From: an uncultured Prevotellaceae bacterium | GTDB taxonomy: Bacteria; Bacteroidota; Bacteroidia; Bacteroidales; Bacteroidaceae | DNA: 22,276 bases | Assembly (NCBI GenBank): GCA_937915745.1 | Contig: CALGGJ010000057.1 | Location: 1-22,276, forward strand | Reading direction: 5' to 3' | In this document: one piece after another, positions 13,712 to 21,357 of the stretch | How the letters are laid out: each line of letters opens with the position of its first letter | Position numbering within the stretch: the stretch's first letter is position 1 | Notes under the pieces: model-generated | Told to the model about the DNA's origin: nothing | Database searches by the model: none | The model's input: only the letters and a program-made list of their open reading frames with translations | Made by a program: the position numbers and the translations under genes

Positions 13712-15979
13712 CTAACGTGGCAGGTATTTCTTTCCTCCAGATATAAATATGCGAGCTGACGGAGGAGAAGTTATGCGACGTCCTTGCAGGTCGTAGAGCT
13801 GAATGTCGGTGTCATGGTTCGTTGTAATGGTCGGTGTATGCCCTATGTCGGTCGAGGGTTCGTCGTTGAGGAGAGTGCCACAAACGACACCTCGTCCTAC
13901 AGACGACATATAGACACGCCCGTAAGTGTTCATGTCACCCGACACGATTTGCGCGTTGCCTGGTCCTCCGAATTGGTGAAGGTCGTCATTGATACGTATC
14001 CATGTCGTCCCCATGTCGTCGCTACGATAAATCCCCATTTTCTGTGTTGCAGTCTTTCGTCCCCAGATATAGAGTGAGGGATATCCGCCCTCTTCTTTTG
14101 CTTTACCTGCACCGATGCAAGTGGATGAATTGAGCGCAACGGTTGTCATGACTGGGTTGCCCGTATGGCAGGCAGTCAGATGTACGAGTCCGCTGCTGCC
14201 TCTTGCCAGCCACCCTTCACCTTCCAGTCCATCTACAACACACATGCGACCGGTGACACCGCTCACACTCCGTGTCTTTGAGGTGAAGTTCTCGGAGTCG
14301 GCTGTGTATGTGAATATGTAGAATGTACTGCCGCTTCTTCCGTAGAACACATGGTCGTTCACAGGGTCGGCAAAGATGTTGATGCCCGATGGTGCTGCCG
14401 ACATAACGGTCCAGGTATTGCCATTGTCGAGCGAGTAATATGGTTTGCTGTCCGATGGACGTGCAATCAAGATGGTGCCCTCGGCCGATATTGCACAACT
14501 TGAGACTGATTTGTCGGTGACCGGTTTGTTTTTCTTCACCCACGACCGTCCTCCATTCTGGCTCAGATAGATATCGCCGGCTCCACGCATCATCAGTTTG
14601 ACATTGCGTGCACATACTGCAATGGCGCTTGTGGTTCCCATTGATGGCGAGAAACGGCTTGCATATTTCGTCACGTCGTCATAGATGCAGCCATCGTAGT
14701 CGCCAAAACTCACTACGAGCGGTGCTCCGGTCGTGCTGACTATATTGAGTGGCACGGTCTCTTCCAATCCTGTTACACATGCATTGAATGTAGGTTTGGC
14801 CTTCCATAGCGACTTGGTGGCGACTATGCCATTGCCCGAGCAGAAATAGGCACGGTTGCTGTCGAACGGGTCTATCTGCGCACTGCCACACCAGTGCAGA
14901 TGGAACTGCGATATGAGCCACTTCACTTTTGTTTCGCTGTAGGCCGACCGTCCACTCTCCATCAGGCAGGTCCAAGTCTTGCCTGCATTCCTCGAAATCC
15001 ATATCTGGTCACCCCATGTGGTTACGCCCGACTTCCAGTTTTGTGCTCGCCACAGTCCCATGCTTACCGCCATGATGCGGTCGGGGTTGTCGTGTGCCAC
15101 CGACACATTGCCGAACGATACGCTTTGTGGCGATATGTCGGTCCATTCGGCAGTGCTGAAATCGTATTTCATCAGTGCTCCAGCACCGTTTGTGCCAGGT
15201 CCCTCGGAATCGCTGTAAGCCACGTAGAGGGTGGAGGCATCGGGTGTGAGACAACATCGATGTGGCATATAGTCTGTGGGTGCACCACTGAGCGGAGTCC
15301 AGGTCACACCCCCATCATGCGATATAAAGAGGTTGTCGGCACCTTTATACAGAAGGCCTGCCAACACAGTGGCACTGTCAACATACTGCACGAAAGACAT
15401 CTTGCAGTCGTTGACAAACGTGTCTTGTGCCATGCGCCTCCATGTCCTACCGCTGGTTTCCGACTTCCACAGTCCGCGGGTGCGCGAACCACAGAGCATT
15501 ACATCGCCGTTTGCAGGGCATACGGCTAGTCGCTCGCCACTCTGACGGCCGTAATCGTTGCCGTGGGCCGGAAACAGTGTTGTAACGGTGGCCCTGGTTG
15601 TGAATGTATCGCCATAGTCGTCAGAATAGAGTATGCGGGTCAGACCACCGTTCCAATACGATGTTCCGCAGTACATGAACACCCTGTTCGGCGACGAGGG
15701 GTCGATGGCAATGCTCTCCACACCCATCAGGCTCACCTCCGACTCGCCCAGGAAGTCGGTTATGGGAGTCCACGACTCGTTTTCAGCATCCCAGCGATAG
15801 GCACCGCCAACGTCGGTGCGGGCATACATCACGCCCTGCTGACTTGCACTTGTTATGATACCCGACACGAAGCCGGCACCGCCAAACGGCAGCGAATTCC
15901 ATTCGTAATGTTCGTTCTGGGCCGACAAGTCCATCAGGACTGCAGCGAGAAGTGATACTACAATTGCTTTTTTCTTCAT
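13712..15979 (-). CDS. Secreted GH74 xyloglucanase-like glycoside hydrolase
   Basis: The 755-residue product starts with a Sec signal peptide, MKKKAIVVSLLAAVLMDLSA, with likely signal peptidase I cleavage before QNEHYEW. The rest is the twin beta-propeller of family GH74, enzymes that cut xyloglucan. Diagnostic segments are GGAGFVSGIIT (33-43), YARTDVGGAYRWD with D56, YGRQSGERLAV (143-153), GSRTRGLWKSE (164-174), GDYDG with D427, and YGRVYMSSVGRG (686-697). D56 and D427 align by motif with the two catalytic aspartates. Residues 728-755 (LYDLQGRRI...GKKYLPR) resemble the C-terminal tails of Bacteroidetes secreted proteins, possibly a type IX sorting signal. No SusC/SusD or other polysaccharide-use genes are nearby, so it is an isolated enzyme. 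Exact substrate is inferred from family. Confidence 0.9.
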   Translation of the reverse strand: MKKKAIVVSLLAAVLMDLSAQNEHYEWNSLPFGGAGFVSGIITSASQQGVMYARTDVGGAYRWDAENESWTPITDFLGESEVSLMGVESIAIDPSSPNRVFMYCGTSYWNGGLTRILYSDDYGDTFTTRATVTTLFPAHGNDYGRQSGERLAVCPANGDVMLCGSRTRGLWKSETSGRTWRRMAQDTFVNDCKMSFVQYVDSATVLAGLLYKGADNLFISHDGGVTWTPLSGAPTDYMPHRCCLTPDASTLYVAYSDSEGPGTNGAGALMKYDFSTAEWTDISPQSVSFGNVSVAHDNPDRIMAVSMGLWRAQNWKSGVTTWGDQIWISRNAGKTWTCLMESGRSAYSETKVKWLISQFHLHWCGSAQIDPFDSNRAYFCSGNGIVATKSLWKAKPTFNACVTGLEETVPLNIVSTTGAPLVVSFGDYDGCIYDDVTKYASRFSPSMGTTSAIAVCARNVKLMMRGAGDIYLSQNGGRSWVKKNKPVTDKSVSSCAISAEGTILIARPSDSKPYYSLDNGNTWTVMSAAPSGINIFADPVNDHVFYGRSGSTFYIFTYTADSENFTSKTRSVSGVTGRMCVVDGLEGEGWLARGSSGLVHLTACHTGNPVMTTVALNSSTCIGAGKAKEEGGYPSLYIWGRKTATQKMGIYRSDDMGTTWIRINDDLHQFGGPGNAQIVSGDMNTYGRVYMSSVGRGVVCGTLLNDEPSTDIGHTPTITTNHDTDIQLYDLQGRRITSPPSARIFISGGKKYLPR

Positions 15980-16025
15980 CCTTTCTTATAATTTGATAAT
16001 ATGCAGCACTTCATCTCATATTCAT

Positions 16026-16033
16026 CAAAAGTA
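16026..16033 (-). promoter_or_regulatory. GH74 proximal promoter candidate, -7 element
   Basis: The minus strand reads TACTTTTG, a TAnnTTTG match about 47 bases before the GH74 ATG. No good -33 TTG is seen at the usual distance. Confidence 0.4.
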
Positions 16034-16135
16034 TCCGAACCACAGGTCAGTGGTCTGAGGTTGTGCCATGTCTGTAATTCCGGTTTAACTCCGTGCTGCA
16101 AGTTGAAGGCACATAGAAAAACAGCTATGACGTTG

Positions 16136-16143
16136 CAAAGGTA
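16136..16143 (-). promoter_or_regulatory. GH74 distal promoter candidate, -7 element
   Basis: The minus strand reads TACCTTTG, a TAnnTTTG match that would give a leader of about 150 bases. The leader contains a small ACCAC/GTGGT stem near 16040-16055. A -33 element is not obvious. Confidence 0.45.
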
Positions 16144-16367
16144 GTAATAAATGATAAGATTTATACTATATCCAACCATATATATAGCTCAAATCTGCCA
16201 TTCGGGTTATGATGATGACGGTTTTTATTCCTGAACAGATATTTTGCTGCATTGCATGAGTTATGGGGTTGGCTTTCATCCTTCTTCGCCTTGTCAAAGT
16301 TACAAAAGCGCGAAACAGTCTAATGACCGATATGGGTTAAACAAATATGAGCAGAACCTGCATCGGC

Positions 16368-16454
16368 GAGGCCGCACTCGCGACCCAGAGACTCCGCACT
16401 CGCGAGCCCGAGAGTCCGCACTCACAGCCCCGAGAGTCCGCACTCACTTTCGCC
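16368..16454. repeat. About 22-bp tandem repeat (4 units)
   Basis: Units start at 16368, 16388, 16410 and 16432, each beginning GAG and sharing the core CCGCACTC. The last three are the best conserved (GAGASTCCGCACTC). The GC-rich units differ in sequence from the ladder before ilvE but share its period. The array lies beyond the queA terminator. Confidence 0.7.
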
Positions 16455-16492
16455 ACCGACGCCGTCTGCCCTGCAACCATGCAGTCGGAAGC

Positions 16493-16527
16493 AAAAAAAG
16501 GCTCGCCATCCGTTGCAAGGCGAGCCT
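16493..16527 (-). terminator. Terminator of the pssA-tadA-birA-queA operon
   Basis: On the minus strand AGGCTCGCC pairs perfectly with GGCGAGCCT across an 11-base loop and is followed by seven T. This is a textbook intrinsic terminator, about 30 bases after the queA stop. Confidence 0.9.
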
Positions 16528-16556
16528 GTAAAGACATCTGTTGTAATGTTGCACGA

Positions 16557-17771
16557 CTATGGTATGAGCAGCGAACTGTCGCCATAACTGAGGAAACGGA
16601 AGTCGTGGGACAGGGCATAGTCATATACACGACGCCAGTCGTCGCCGACGAAAGCCGATACGAGCAAGAGCAACGTGCTCTGCGGCTGATGGAAATTAGT
16701 GACGATACGCTCCACAATCCGGTAAGTGTATCCAGGCACTATAATGATTTGTGTCGAAGTGTGAATGGCCTCAGCATGGTTGGCATCCATCCAGCCGATT
16801 ATGGCTCTCAGACAATCTGCCACGCCGCATTCACTGTCCGAGGAATATGGTTCCCACTGGCCCACATGCAGTCCGTCTTCATTTATCGCAGGGTTACAGA
16901 GTATTTTCCGCCCGATGTAGTACAGGCTCTCAAGCGTTCGCACCGATGTAGTGCCTACGGCAATGGCCCTGCAGTCGTGTCTCAACAACTTTTCTATGGT
17001 CGAGCGTTTCACCACGATAAATTCCGAGTGCATGTCGTGTCCGGCAATGGTGTCGCTCTTCACAGGTCGGAACGTACCGGCACCCACATGCAATGTCACC
17101 TCATCGCGCTCGATGCCGGCAGCATCGATGGCGGCTAGCACCGACGGGGTGAAATGCAAACCGGCAGTAGGAGCAGCAACCGACCCCTTTATCTTCGAAT
17201 AGACAGTCTGATAAGTGCGCAGGTCGCTGGCCTCCGTAGGGCGGTTGAGGTAAGGCGGTATCGGCAACTCGCCCACTGCCTCGAGAATGTCGGCCCACGA
17301 GTATCCACCATCCCACTCGAAACGCACTACATGACTCGTCCCATGCGGCTCCAGCCGTCTGGCGCACAGCGTCACCATCGTGCCCTTCACCTCGACTTCA
17401 CGCACCAAGCAGCCATCTTTCCAACGCTTCAGGTTGCCAATCATGCAAAGCCATTCACAATGGCCTGCCGACTGGAATGTAAGCACATAGTCGTGAGGCA
17501 CATAAGGCTCGAGGCAAAACACCTCAATCTGTGCACCGGTGGATTTGCGGAAATGCAGGCGGGCCTGAATCACCTTAGTGTTGTTGAACACCATGAGCGC
17601 GCCTTGAGGCAAATACCGAGGCAACGAAAAGAAACGGTCTTCGCTCACCACACCTTTGTTATATATAAGCAGCTTACTGCCGTCGCGCTCTGCCAGCGGA
17701 TATTTTGCTATGCGGCCCTCGGGCAGCGTATAATCGTAGTCGGATATACGTATGTCGTCAGGATTTATCAT
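16557..17771 (-). CDS. queA: S-adenosylmethionine:tRNA ribosyltransferase-isomerase QueA
   Basis: QueA adds the ribosyl part of S-adenosylmethionine to preQ1 at tRNA position 34, giving epoxyqueuosine. The 404-residue protein shows YDYTLPEGRIAKYPLAERD (12-30), MVFNNTKVIQARL (60-72), ELPIPPYL (168-175), SVAAPTAGLHFT (197-208), LHVGAGTF (227-234) and AVGTTSVRTLES (271-282). It is longer than the 356-residue E. coli enzyme, mainly through insertions in the second half. Its start codon overlaps the birA stop by four bases (ATGA), indicating translational coupling. It is last in its operon, with a strong terminator directly downstream. Confidence 0.95.
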   Translation of the reverse strand: MINPDDIRISDYDYTLPEGRIAKYPLAERDGSKLLIYNKGVVSEDRFFSLPRYLPQGALMVFNNTKVIQARLHFRKSTGAQIEVFCLEPYVPHDYVLTFQSAGHCEWLCMIGNLKRWKDGCLVREVEVKGTMVTLCARRLEPHGTSHVVRFEWDGGYSWADILEAVGELPIPPYLNRPTEASDLRTYQTVYSKIKGSVAAPTAGLHFTPSVLAAIDAAGIERDEVTLHVGAGTFRPVKSDTIAGHDMHSEFIVVKRSTIEKLLRHDCRAIAVGTTSVRTLESLYYIGRKILCNPAINEDGLHVGQWEPYSSDSECGVADCLRAIIGWMDANHAEAIHTSTQIIIVPGYTYRIVERIVTNFHQPQSTLLLLVSAFVGDDWRRVYDYALSHDFRFLSYGDSSLLIP

Positions 17772-18514
17772 ATTACAAACTTTACTTCCTTAAATTCGTA
17801 TTCACGGATGCCACCCCCCGACACACGCAGCAGAAGGTGCCCCGAGGGCTCCACATCTACAATCTCTGCCTCAAACTCAGCACCACCGGCGTCCTGATAC
17901 CTATACACACCCCGGCGCCGGTAGAGATGTTGCCTATAGGCCTCAGCCACCTCCGAAGCATGGCCATCCTGCAACCGGGCAAACCACGACACAAAAGCCG
18001 CGACTATGCGGTCGAGCAACACATTGCGGTCGAGACTGAACCCTATAATCTGTGCAAGCGAAACGGGGTTAGGTGCATCGCCCACAAATACCATTTGGTT
18101 CACATTAAGCCCCACACCTATTATACAATCCCTGATTTCACTACCCGACAGTATGCATTCAATCAATATGCCACACAGCTTACGGTCGTTCCAGTATATG
18201 TCGTTGGGCCATTTCACAGTCACACCGTCAACATATTCGCACACCGTTTCACATACAGCCAGGGCAATGACCTGCGATAATACAAACTGACGGCTGGCAT
18301 CGATGCCCAGTGGATGACAAACGATAGAAAACGTGAGATTTTCGCCCTTGGCACTCTCCCACGAGTTACCACCTTGGCCACGTCCACCACTCTGGAAGTC
18401 GGCCGACACAACAGTAATGCCCGGCAGTTCGATCCCGCCATGCAACAACTCCTTGACGTATGTATTGGTAGATGTAACCTCGGTACGATGGATGTGTCTC
18501 GTTGTGTTCATCAT
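17768..18514 (-). CDS. birA: Biotin-[acetyl-CoA-carboxylase] ligase, ligase-only form
   Basis: This enzyme activates biotin with ATP and attaches it to the carrier lysine of biotin-dependent carboxylases. The 248-residue product has the biotinyl-AMP loop QSGGRGQGGNSW (41-52, a variant of GRGRxGR), KWPNDIYWNDRKLCGILIE (101-119) with catalytic K112, and GVGLNVNQ. A C-terminal SH3-like domain ends in REYEFKEVKFVI. The N-terminal DNA-binding domain of E. coli BirA is absent, so it should not be a repressor. The start MMNTTRHIHR is 21 bases after the tadA stop. Confidence 0.94.
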   Translation of the reverse strand: MMNTTRHIHRTEVTSTNTYVKELLHGGIELPGITVVSADFQSGGRGQGGNSWESAKGENLTFSIVCHPLGIDASRQFVLSQVIALAVCETVCEYVDGVTVKWPNDIYWNDRKLCGILIECILSGSEIRDCIIGVGLNVNQMVFVGDAPNPVSLAQIIGFSLDRNVLLDRIVAAFVSWFARLQDGHASEVAEAYRQHLYRRRGVYRYQDAGGAEFEAEIVDVEPSGHLLLRVSGGGIREYEFKEVKFVI

Positions 18515-18535
18515 GCTATATCAACCCCCACCCCA

Positions 18536-18970
18536 TTAACGTTTGCCCTTAAAAAAATCGCGCATCATGCCACTCGCCTCATCCTCCATCACTCCAGCCA
18601 CAACCTCAGTCTTCGGATGCAATGCCCCTGGCGCAAACACCGTGTATCCACGTTTGGCATCAGACGCACCATAAACCAACCGGCCAAGCTGCGACCATCC
18701 GATAGCACCGGCACACATCACACATGGTTCGACAGTGACATAAAGCGTACAGCGGTTGAGATATTTGCCTCCGAGAAATTCGGCAGCAGCAGTAATGGCC
18801 TGCATCTCGGCATGAGCCGTAACATCGTGCAACGTCTCAGTCATGTTGTGTCCACGGCCAATGATGCGCCCATCCGACACAACAACAGCACCAACCGGAA
18901 TCTCATCGGCCGAAAGAGCCGACTGCGCCTCACGAAGCGCCTCACGCATATAACGCTCGTCGTCAGTCAT
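18536..18970 (-). CDS. tadA: tRNA-specific adenosine deaminase TadA
   Basis: TadA deaminates A34 of tRNA-Arg(ACG) to inosine. The 144-residue product has the zinc site of the cytidine-deaminase fold: H53 and catalytic E55 in TAHAEMQAI, and C83 and C86 in EPCVMCAGAI. ADEIPVGAVVV (21-31) and the C-terminal FFKGKR are typical. Its start overlaps the end of pssA by eight bases, so the two are co-transcribed and probably coupled. Confidence 0.94.
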   Translation of the reverse strand: MTDDERYMREALREAQSALSADEIPVGAVVVSDGRIIGRGHNMTETLHDVTAHAEMQAITAAAEFLGGKYLNRCTLYVTVEPCVMCAGAIGWSQLGRLVYGASDAKRGYTVFAPGALHPKTEVVAGVMEDEASGMMRDFFKGKR

Positions 18971-19709
18971 TGCGCCTAAGTCCGGTAAACAAACCCATTA
19001 CGATATAAAGACCTATGCAACCAGCCAGACCACGGGCCAGTCGGAGCCACACACTGCCCATCCCAATACCAGCAATCAGACTGCCAATCAAGATAACACC
19101 ACAAAGCGCCAGAAAAACATATTTCACCTTGTTGTCGGCCCATGCATACGACTGGAACTTCAATGAAAACATCGGAACTTCGCACACCAGAAGCCAACAC
19201 GACAAAACGATGAAAGCAAACAAGAAGATGATATTCATCATAGGCGAACGCAGATAATCCTCACACCCAGCCACAAAGGCAGCCCAAAACAAAGCATTAG
19301 CCGGAGTGGGCAAACCGATAAACGTGGTATGCTGACGCTCGTCTATGTTGAACTTGGCCAACCTCAATGCCGAGAATGCAGCCACAAGAAAAGCAAAATT
19401 CGGAACCAAGGCAAACCAAAAATGATTATACATAAACATCGGGTAGTGGACAAAATGAAAGAGCGTAAACAACACAGCCGACGGCGCAACGCCAAACGTA
19501 ACCACATCGGCCAACGAGTCGAGCTCAACACCCAACCGGCCCGACACACCAAGAACACGGGCTGTCATGCCATCAAAGAAATCAAACACAGCACCAAGCA
19601 GTATAAACAGCAATGCCAAATAAAAATGATGCTGAAAAGCCGCGCACGTGGCAATACATCCACACACCAAATTGCAGCAAGTAATGATATTAGGAATATG
19701 TCGCTTCAT
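18963..19709 (-). CDS. pssA: CDP-diacylglycerol-serine O-phosphatidyltransferase
   Basis: PssA makes phosphatidylserine from CDP-diacylglycerol and serine at the inner membrane, feeding the decarboxylase encoded just upstream. With the ATG at 19709 the protein has 248 residues. The CDP-alcohol phosphotransferase motif D-G-x2-A-R-x8-G-x3-D-x3-D is complete (D46, G47, A50, R51, G60, D64, D68). Several hydrophobic segments follow, consistent with a polytopic membrane protein. The frame is open upstream to 19811, but those residues come from a 15-bp repeat and the start MKRHIPNIITCCNL fits the family. It leads the pssA-tadA-birA-queA operon. Confidence 0.94.
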   Translation of the reverse strand: MKRHIPNIITCCNLVCGCIATCAAFQHHFYLALLFILLGAVFDFFDGMTARVLGVSGRLGVELDSLADVVTFGVAPSAVLFTLFHFVHYPMFMYNHFWFALVPNFAFLVAAFSALRLAKFNIDERQHTTFIGLPTPANALFWAAFVAGCEDYLRSPMMNIIFLFAFIVLSCWLLVCEVPMFSLKFQSYAWADNKVKYVFLALCGVILIGSLIAGIGMGSVWLRLARGLAGCIGLYIVMGLFTGLRRND

Positions 19710-19754
19710 AAATAAATCCTCCCAACTTTTGAAAGACAGAGTTATCATAGACAC

Positions 19755-20024
19755 AAGTTTCACATGTATATGTTTCACATGCATATGTTTCACATGCAGA
19801 TACGCTCCCACGGTATTTCATACCTCCGTCGGTATGACTCCGATGACATGTTGACCTTCGGTCTTCGTTTTCTCGCCATGCCAAAGTGAGCAAGCTCCCT
19901 TTGGTCATTTGACTTAACGAAAACGTTGTACTATACGGAAAATCCATGCTATTTTGCAGCAACCTTCCGTCTGTCATACCGACGGAGCGAAGCGTAGGAG
20001 CGTATCTGATACGTAACTTATAAA
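19755..20024. repeat. Mosaic inverted-repeat (MITE-like) element, copy 2
   Basis: It lies in the opposite orientation to copy 1 (7531-7723). Terminal blocks are GATACGCTCCCACG (19799-19812) with CCGTCGGTATGAC (19826-19838) at one end, and GTCATACCGACGG (19972-19984) with CGTAGGAGCGTATC (19993-20006) at the other. Homology with copy 1 continues outward through TTTATAAGTTAC and TGAAACATAT. The interior is about 130 bases and differs from copy 1; it contains a hairpin CAAAG-T-GAGC-AA-GCTC-C-CTTTG and GACCTTCGGTC. No transposase is encoded. Confidence 0.75.
19757..19801. repeat. 15-bp tandem repeat (3 units)
   Basis: GTTTCACATGTATAT, GTTTCACATGCATAT and GTTTCACATGCAGAT follow one another without gaps at the border of mosaic repeat copy 2. 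Copy 1 has a single related unit at the equivalent place, so the array seems to have expanded locally. It lies about 50 bases upstream of the pssA start. Confidence 0.8.
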
Positions 20025-20077
20025 TAGAATGAAACCTATGCATGCAAAACCTGTATTATAAATCAATCGATGAAAAA

Positions 20078-20122
20078 CAAAAAAACCGCTGCGACAATCA
20101 TAAACCCAAATGTCGCAACAGC
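20078..20122 (-). terminator. psd terminator
   Basis: On the minus strand GCTGTTGCGACA can pair with TGTCGCAGCGG, with a GCGACA/TGTCGC core and a mismatched pair of bases, then a run of seven T. It lies just after the psd stop and would separate psd from pssA. Confidence 0.75.
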
Positions 20123-20124
20123 AA

Positions 20125-20847
20125 TTATTTCAGTCGGGCAATAAGCGTCTCGTCGCCAACCGTAATCTGACCCATCTTCACCAATATCTCACTGTCCAAC
20201 GGCAGATAAAGGTCAACACGCGAACCCAACTTAATAAACCCCATGTGGTCATCAATAAAACACTCCTGGCCCTCCTCAGAATACGTAACAATACGCCGAG
20301 CCAAAGCACCGGCAATCTGACGAGCCATTATATCAACACCATGAGGAGTACGAATCACAACCATCGAACGCTCATTCTCCTCACTCGCCTTAGGCAAATA
20401 AGCCTTATGAAAATTACCATCCTGATGATCAACCTTAATCACAGTACCCTCACACGGAATCCAGTTGGCATGAACATTAAACGGACTCATGAAAATCGAC
20501 ACCATAATGCGACGGTCATGAAAATATTCAGTCTCCTCAACCTCCTCAATAACAACAACATGACCATCTGCCGGAGCCACGACCGACTTTGTAGTCGGAC
20601 CCTGAAACATACGCACAGGACAACGAAAGAAATTAAGCAGGATACCATAAACAACAACGGCAAGAGCCATCACCGCATAATACAACCACGTCATCCATGC
20701 ACGACCGATATTGTGGTCGAGCAAGTAGAAACCAGACCAAAGAATCACCGCCAAGACAAAGCCAGAAACAAGCAAAGTGTACTTACCCTCATCATGCAGA
20801 CGAATACGATTTCTACGTTTATTATGTATTAAAGGTTTCTGTTTCAT
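20125..20847 (-). CDS. psd: Phosphatidylserine decarboxylase proenzyme, short (PSD-A) form
   Basis: Psd converts phosphatidylserine to phosphatidylethanolamine. The 240-residue proenzyme has two hydrophobic segments near the N-terminus (about 25-43 and 56-74) that anchor it in the membrane. The catalytic part follows, with VAPADGHV (90-97) and SIFMSPFNVHANW (117-129). Self-cleavage should occur at G208-S209 in KLGSRVD, turning S209 into the pyruvoyl group; the site reads LGSR rather than LGST. The -7 promoter box ends only five bases before the ATG, suggesting a leaderless mRNA. It lies upstream of pssA on the same strand, but a terminator and a repeat element separate them. Confidence 0.95.
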   Translation of the reverse strand: MKQKPLIHNKRRNRIRLHDEGKYTLLVSGFVLAVILWSGFYLLDHNIGRAWMTWLYYAVMALAVVVYGILLNFFRCPVRMFQGPTTKSVVAPADGHVVVIEEVEETEYFHDRRIMVSIFMSPFNVHANWIPCEGTVIKVDHQDGNFHKAYLPKASEENERSMVVIRTPHGVDIMARQIAGALARRIVTYSEEGQECFIDDHMGFIKLGSRVDLYLPLDSEILVKMGQITVGDETLIARLK

Positions 20848-20851
20848 ACCG

Positions 20852-20880
20852 CAAAGTTAAACATTTATTACGACTTACAA
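20852..20880 (-). promoter_or_regulatory. psd promoter
   Basis: On the minus strand TTG (20880-20878) and TAACTTTG (20859-20852) are 18 bases apart. With the usual 5-8-base distance, transcription would begin at or within a few bases of the psd ATG (20847-20845). Confidence 0.65.
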
Positions 20881-20973
20881 CCGATGAAACAGCTATTTTT
20901 TGCCTTCTATGGGGCAAAAACAACGTAATACACAAAAAAAAACACACACAAAGACAAAATATCCAACAAATAA

Positions 20974-21006
20974 TTGCACCCATTTCAAAATAAATTCGTA
21001 ATTTTG
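20974..21006 (+). promoter_or_regulatory. Promoter of the tRNA-Gln / CAT-tRNA pair
   Basis: TTG at 20974-20976 and TAATTTTG at 20999-21006 are 22 bases apart. The leader before tRNA-Gln would be about 110 bases and can fold, with GTCAAACAC (21055-21063) facing GTGTTTTGAC (21098-21107). Confidence 0.5.
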
Positions 21007-21122
21007 CACCCGCATTTCGAAAAACAAGCCAGCACATTCATGCAAAACCATGGCGTCAAACACAAAAAAGTCACCACGCGATGCATCGAAGTCGAGCGTG
21101 TTTTGACAAACGCCCAAGGTAT

Positions 21123-21193
21123 TGTTCTATGGTGTAATGGCAGCACTAGGGTTTTTGGTTCCCTCAGTCCAAGTTCGAATCTTGGTAGAACAA
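21123..21193 (+). tRNA. tRNA-Gln (TTG)
   Basis: This is a 71-base tRNA with acceptor arms TGTTCTA and TAGAACA and discriminator A. The anticodon loop TTTTGGT has TTG at 21155-21157. The T-arm CCAAG-TTCGAAT-CTTGG is intact. The last base pair of the anticodon stem is a T-T mismatch, which is tolerable. CCA is not encoded. Confidence 0.93.
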
Positions 21194-21238
21194 CCCACAA
21201 ACGTACCAGCATGTTATGCACACATGCCAAGTACATCC

Positions 21239-21312
21239 GGACTTGTAGCTCAGTCGGTTAGAGCAACAGACTCATAATCTGGAGGTCGTAGGTTCAAGCC
21301 CTACCTGGTCCA
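21239..21312 (+). tRNA. tRNA with CAT anticodon (Met elongator, or Ile2)
   Basis: This 74-base tRNA has D-arm GCTC/GAGC, anticodon CAT at 21273-21275 in loop CTCATAA, and T-arm GTAGG-TTCAAGC-CCTAC. Acceptor arms GGACTTG and CTGGTCC pair except for a T-T clash at 6-67 (21244 and 21306). The first pair of the anticodon stem (A27, G43) is also mismatched. It lacks initiator features. Met elongator and lysidine-modified Ile2 cannot be told apart with confidence here; Met is my first choice. Its 3' end is a likely integration site for the element to the right. Confidence 0.85.
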
Positions 21313-21317
21313 CACTG

Positions 21318-21357
21318 AAAATCAGCAACTTAGAAGAAATTCAAGTTGCTGATTTTT
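21318..21357 (+). terminator. Terminator after the CAT tRNA
   Basis: AAAATCAGCAACTT (21318-21331) pairs perfectly with AAGTTGCTGATTTT (21343-21356), an 11-base loop between them, followed by further T. It starts six bases after the tRNA. Confidence 0.85.

Larger units (their letters stand above)
15980..16556. other. Intergenic region GH74 to queA
   Basis: No gene is supported. It contains two candidate GH74 promoters on the minus strand (16026-16033, 16136-16143), a 22-bp tandem repeat (16368-16454) and the queA terminator (16493-16527). The open frames across the repeat are repeat artefacts. Confidence 0.65.
19710..20124. other. Intergenic region pssA to psd
   Basis: These 415 bases separate two genes that are often adjacent. 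They hold a 15-bp tandem repeat (19757-19801), mosaic repeat copy 2 (19755-20024) and the psd terminator (20078-20122). I find no TAnnTTTG on the minus strand, so the pssA promoter is not identified. Confidence 0.7.

Noticed and set aside
19710..19811. N-terminal extension of pssA to an upstream ATG at 19811
   Set aside because: The extra residues are encoded by the 15-bp tandem repeat and the repeat element, and the family start matches the ATG at 19709.
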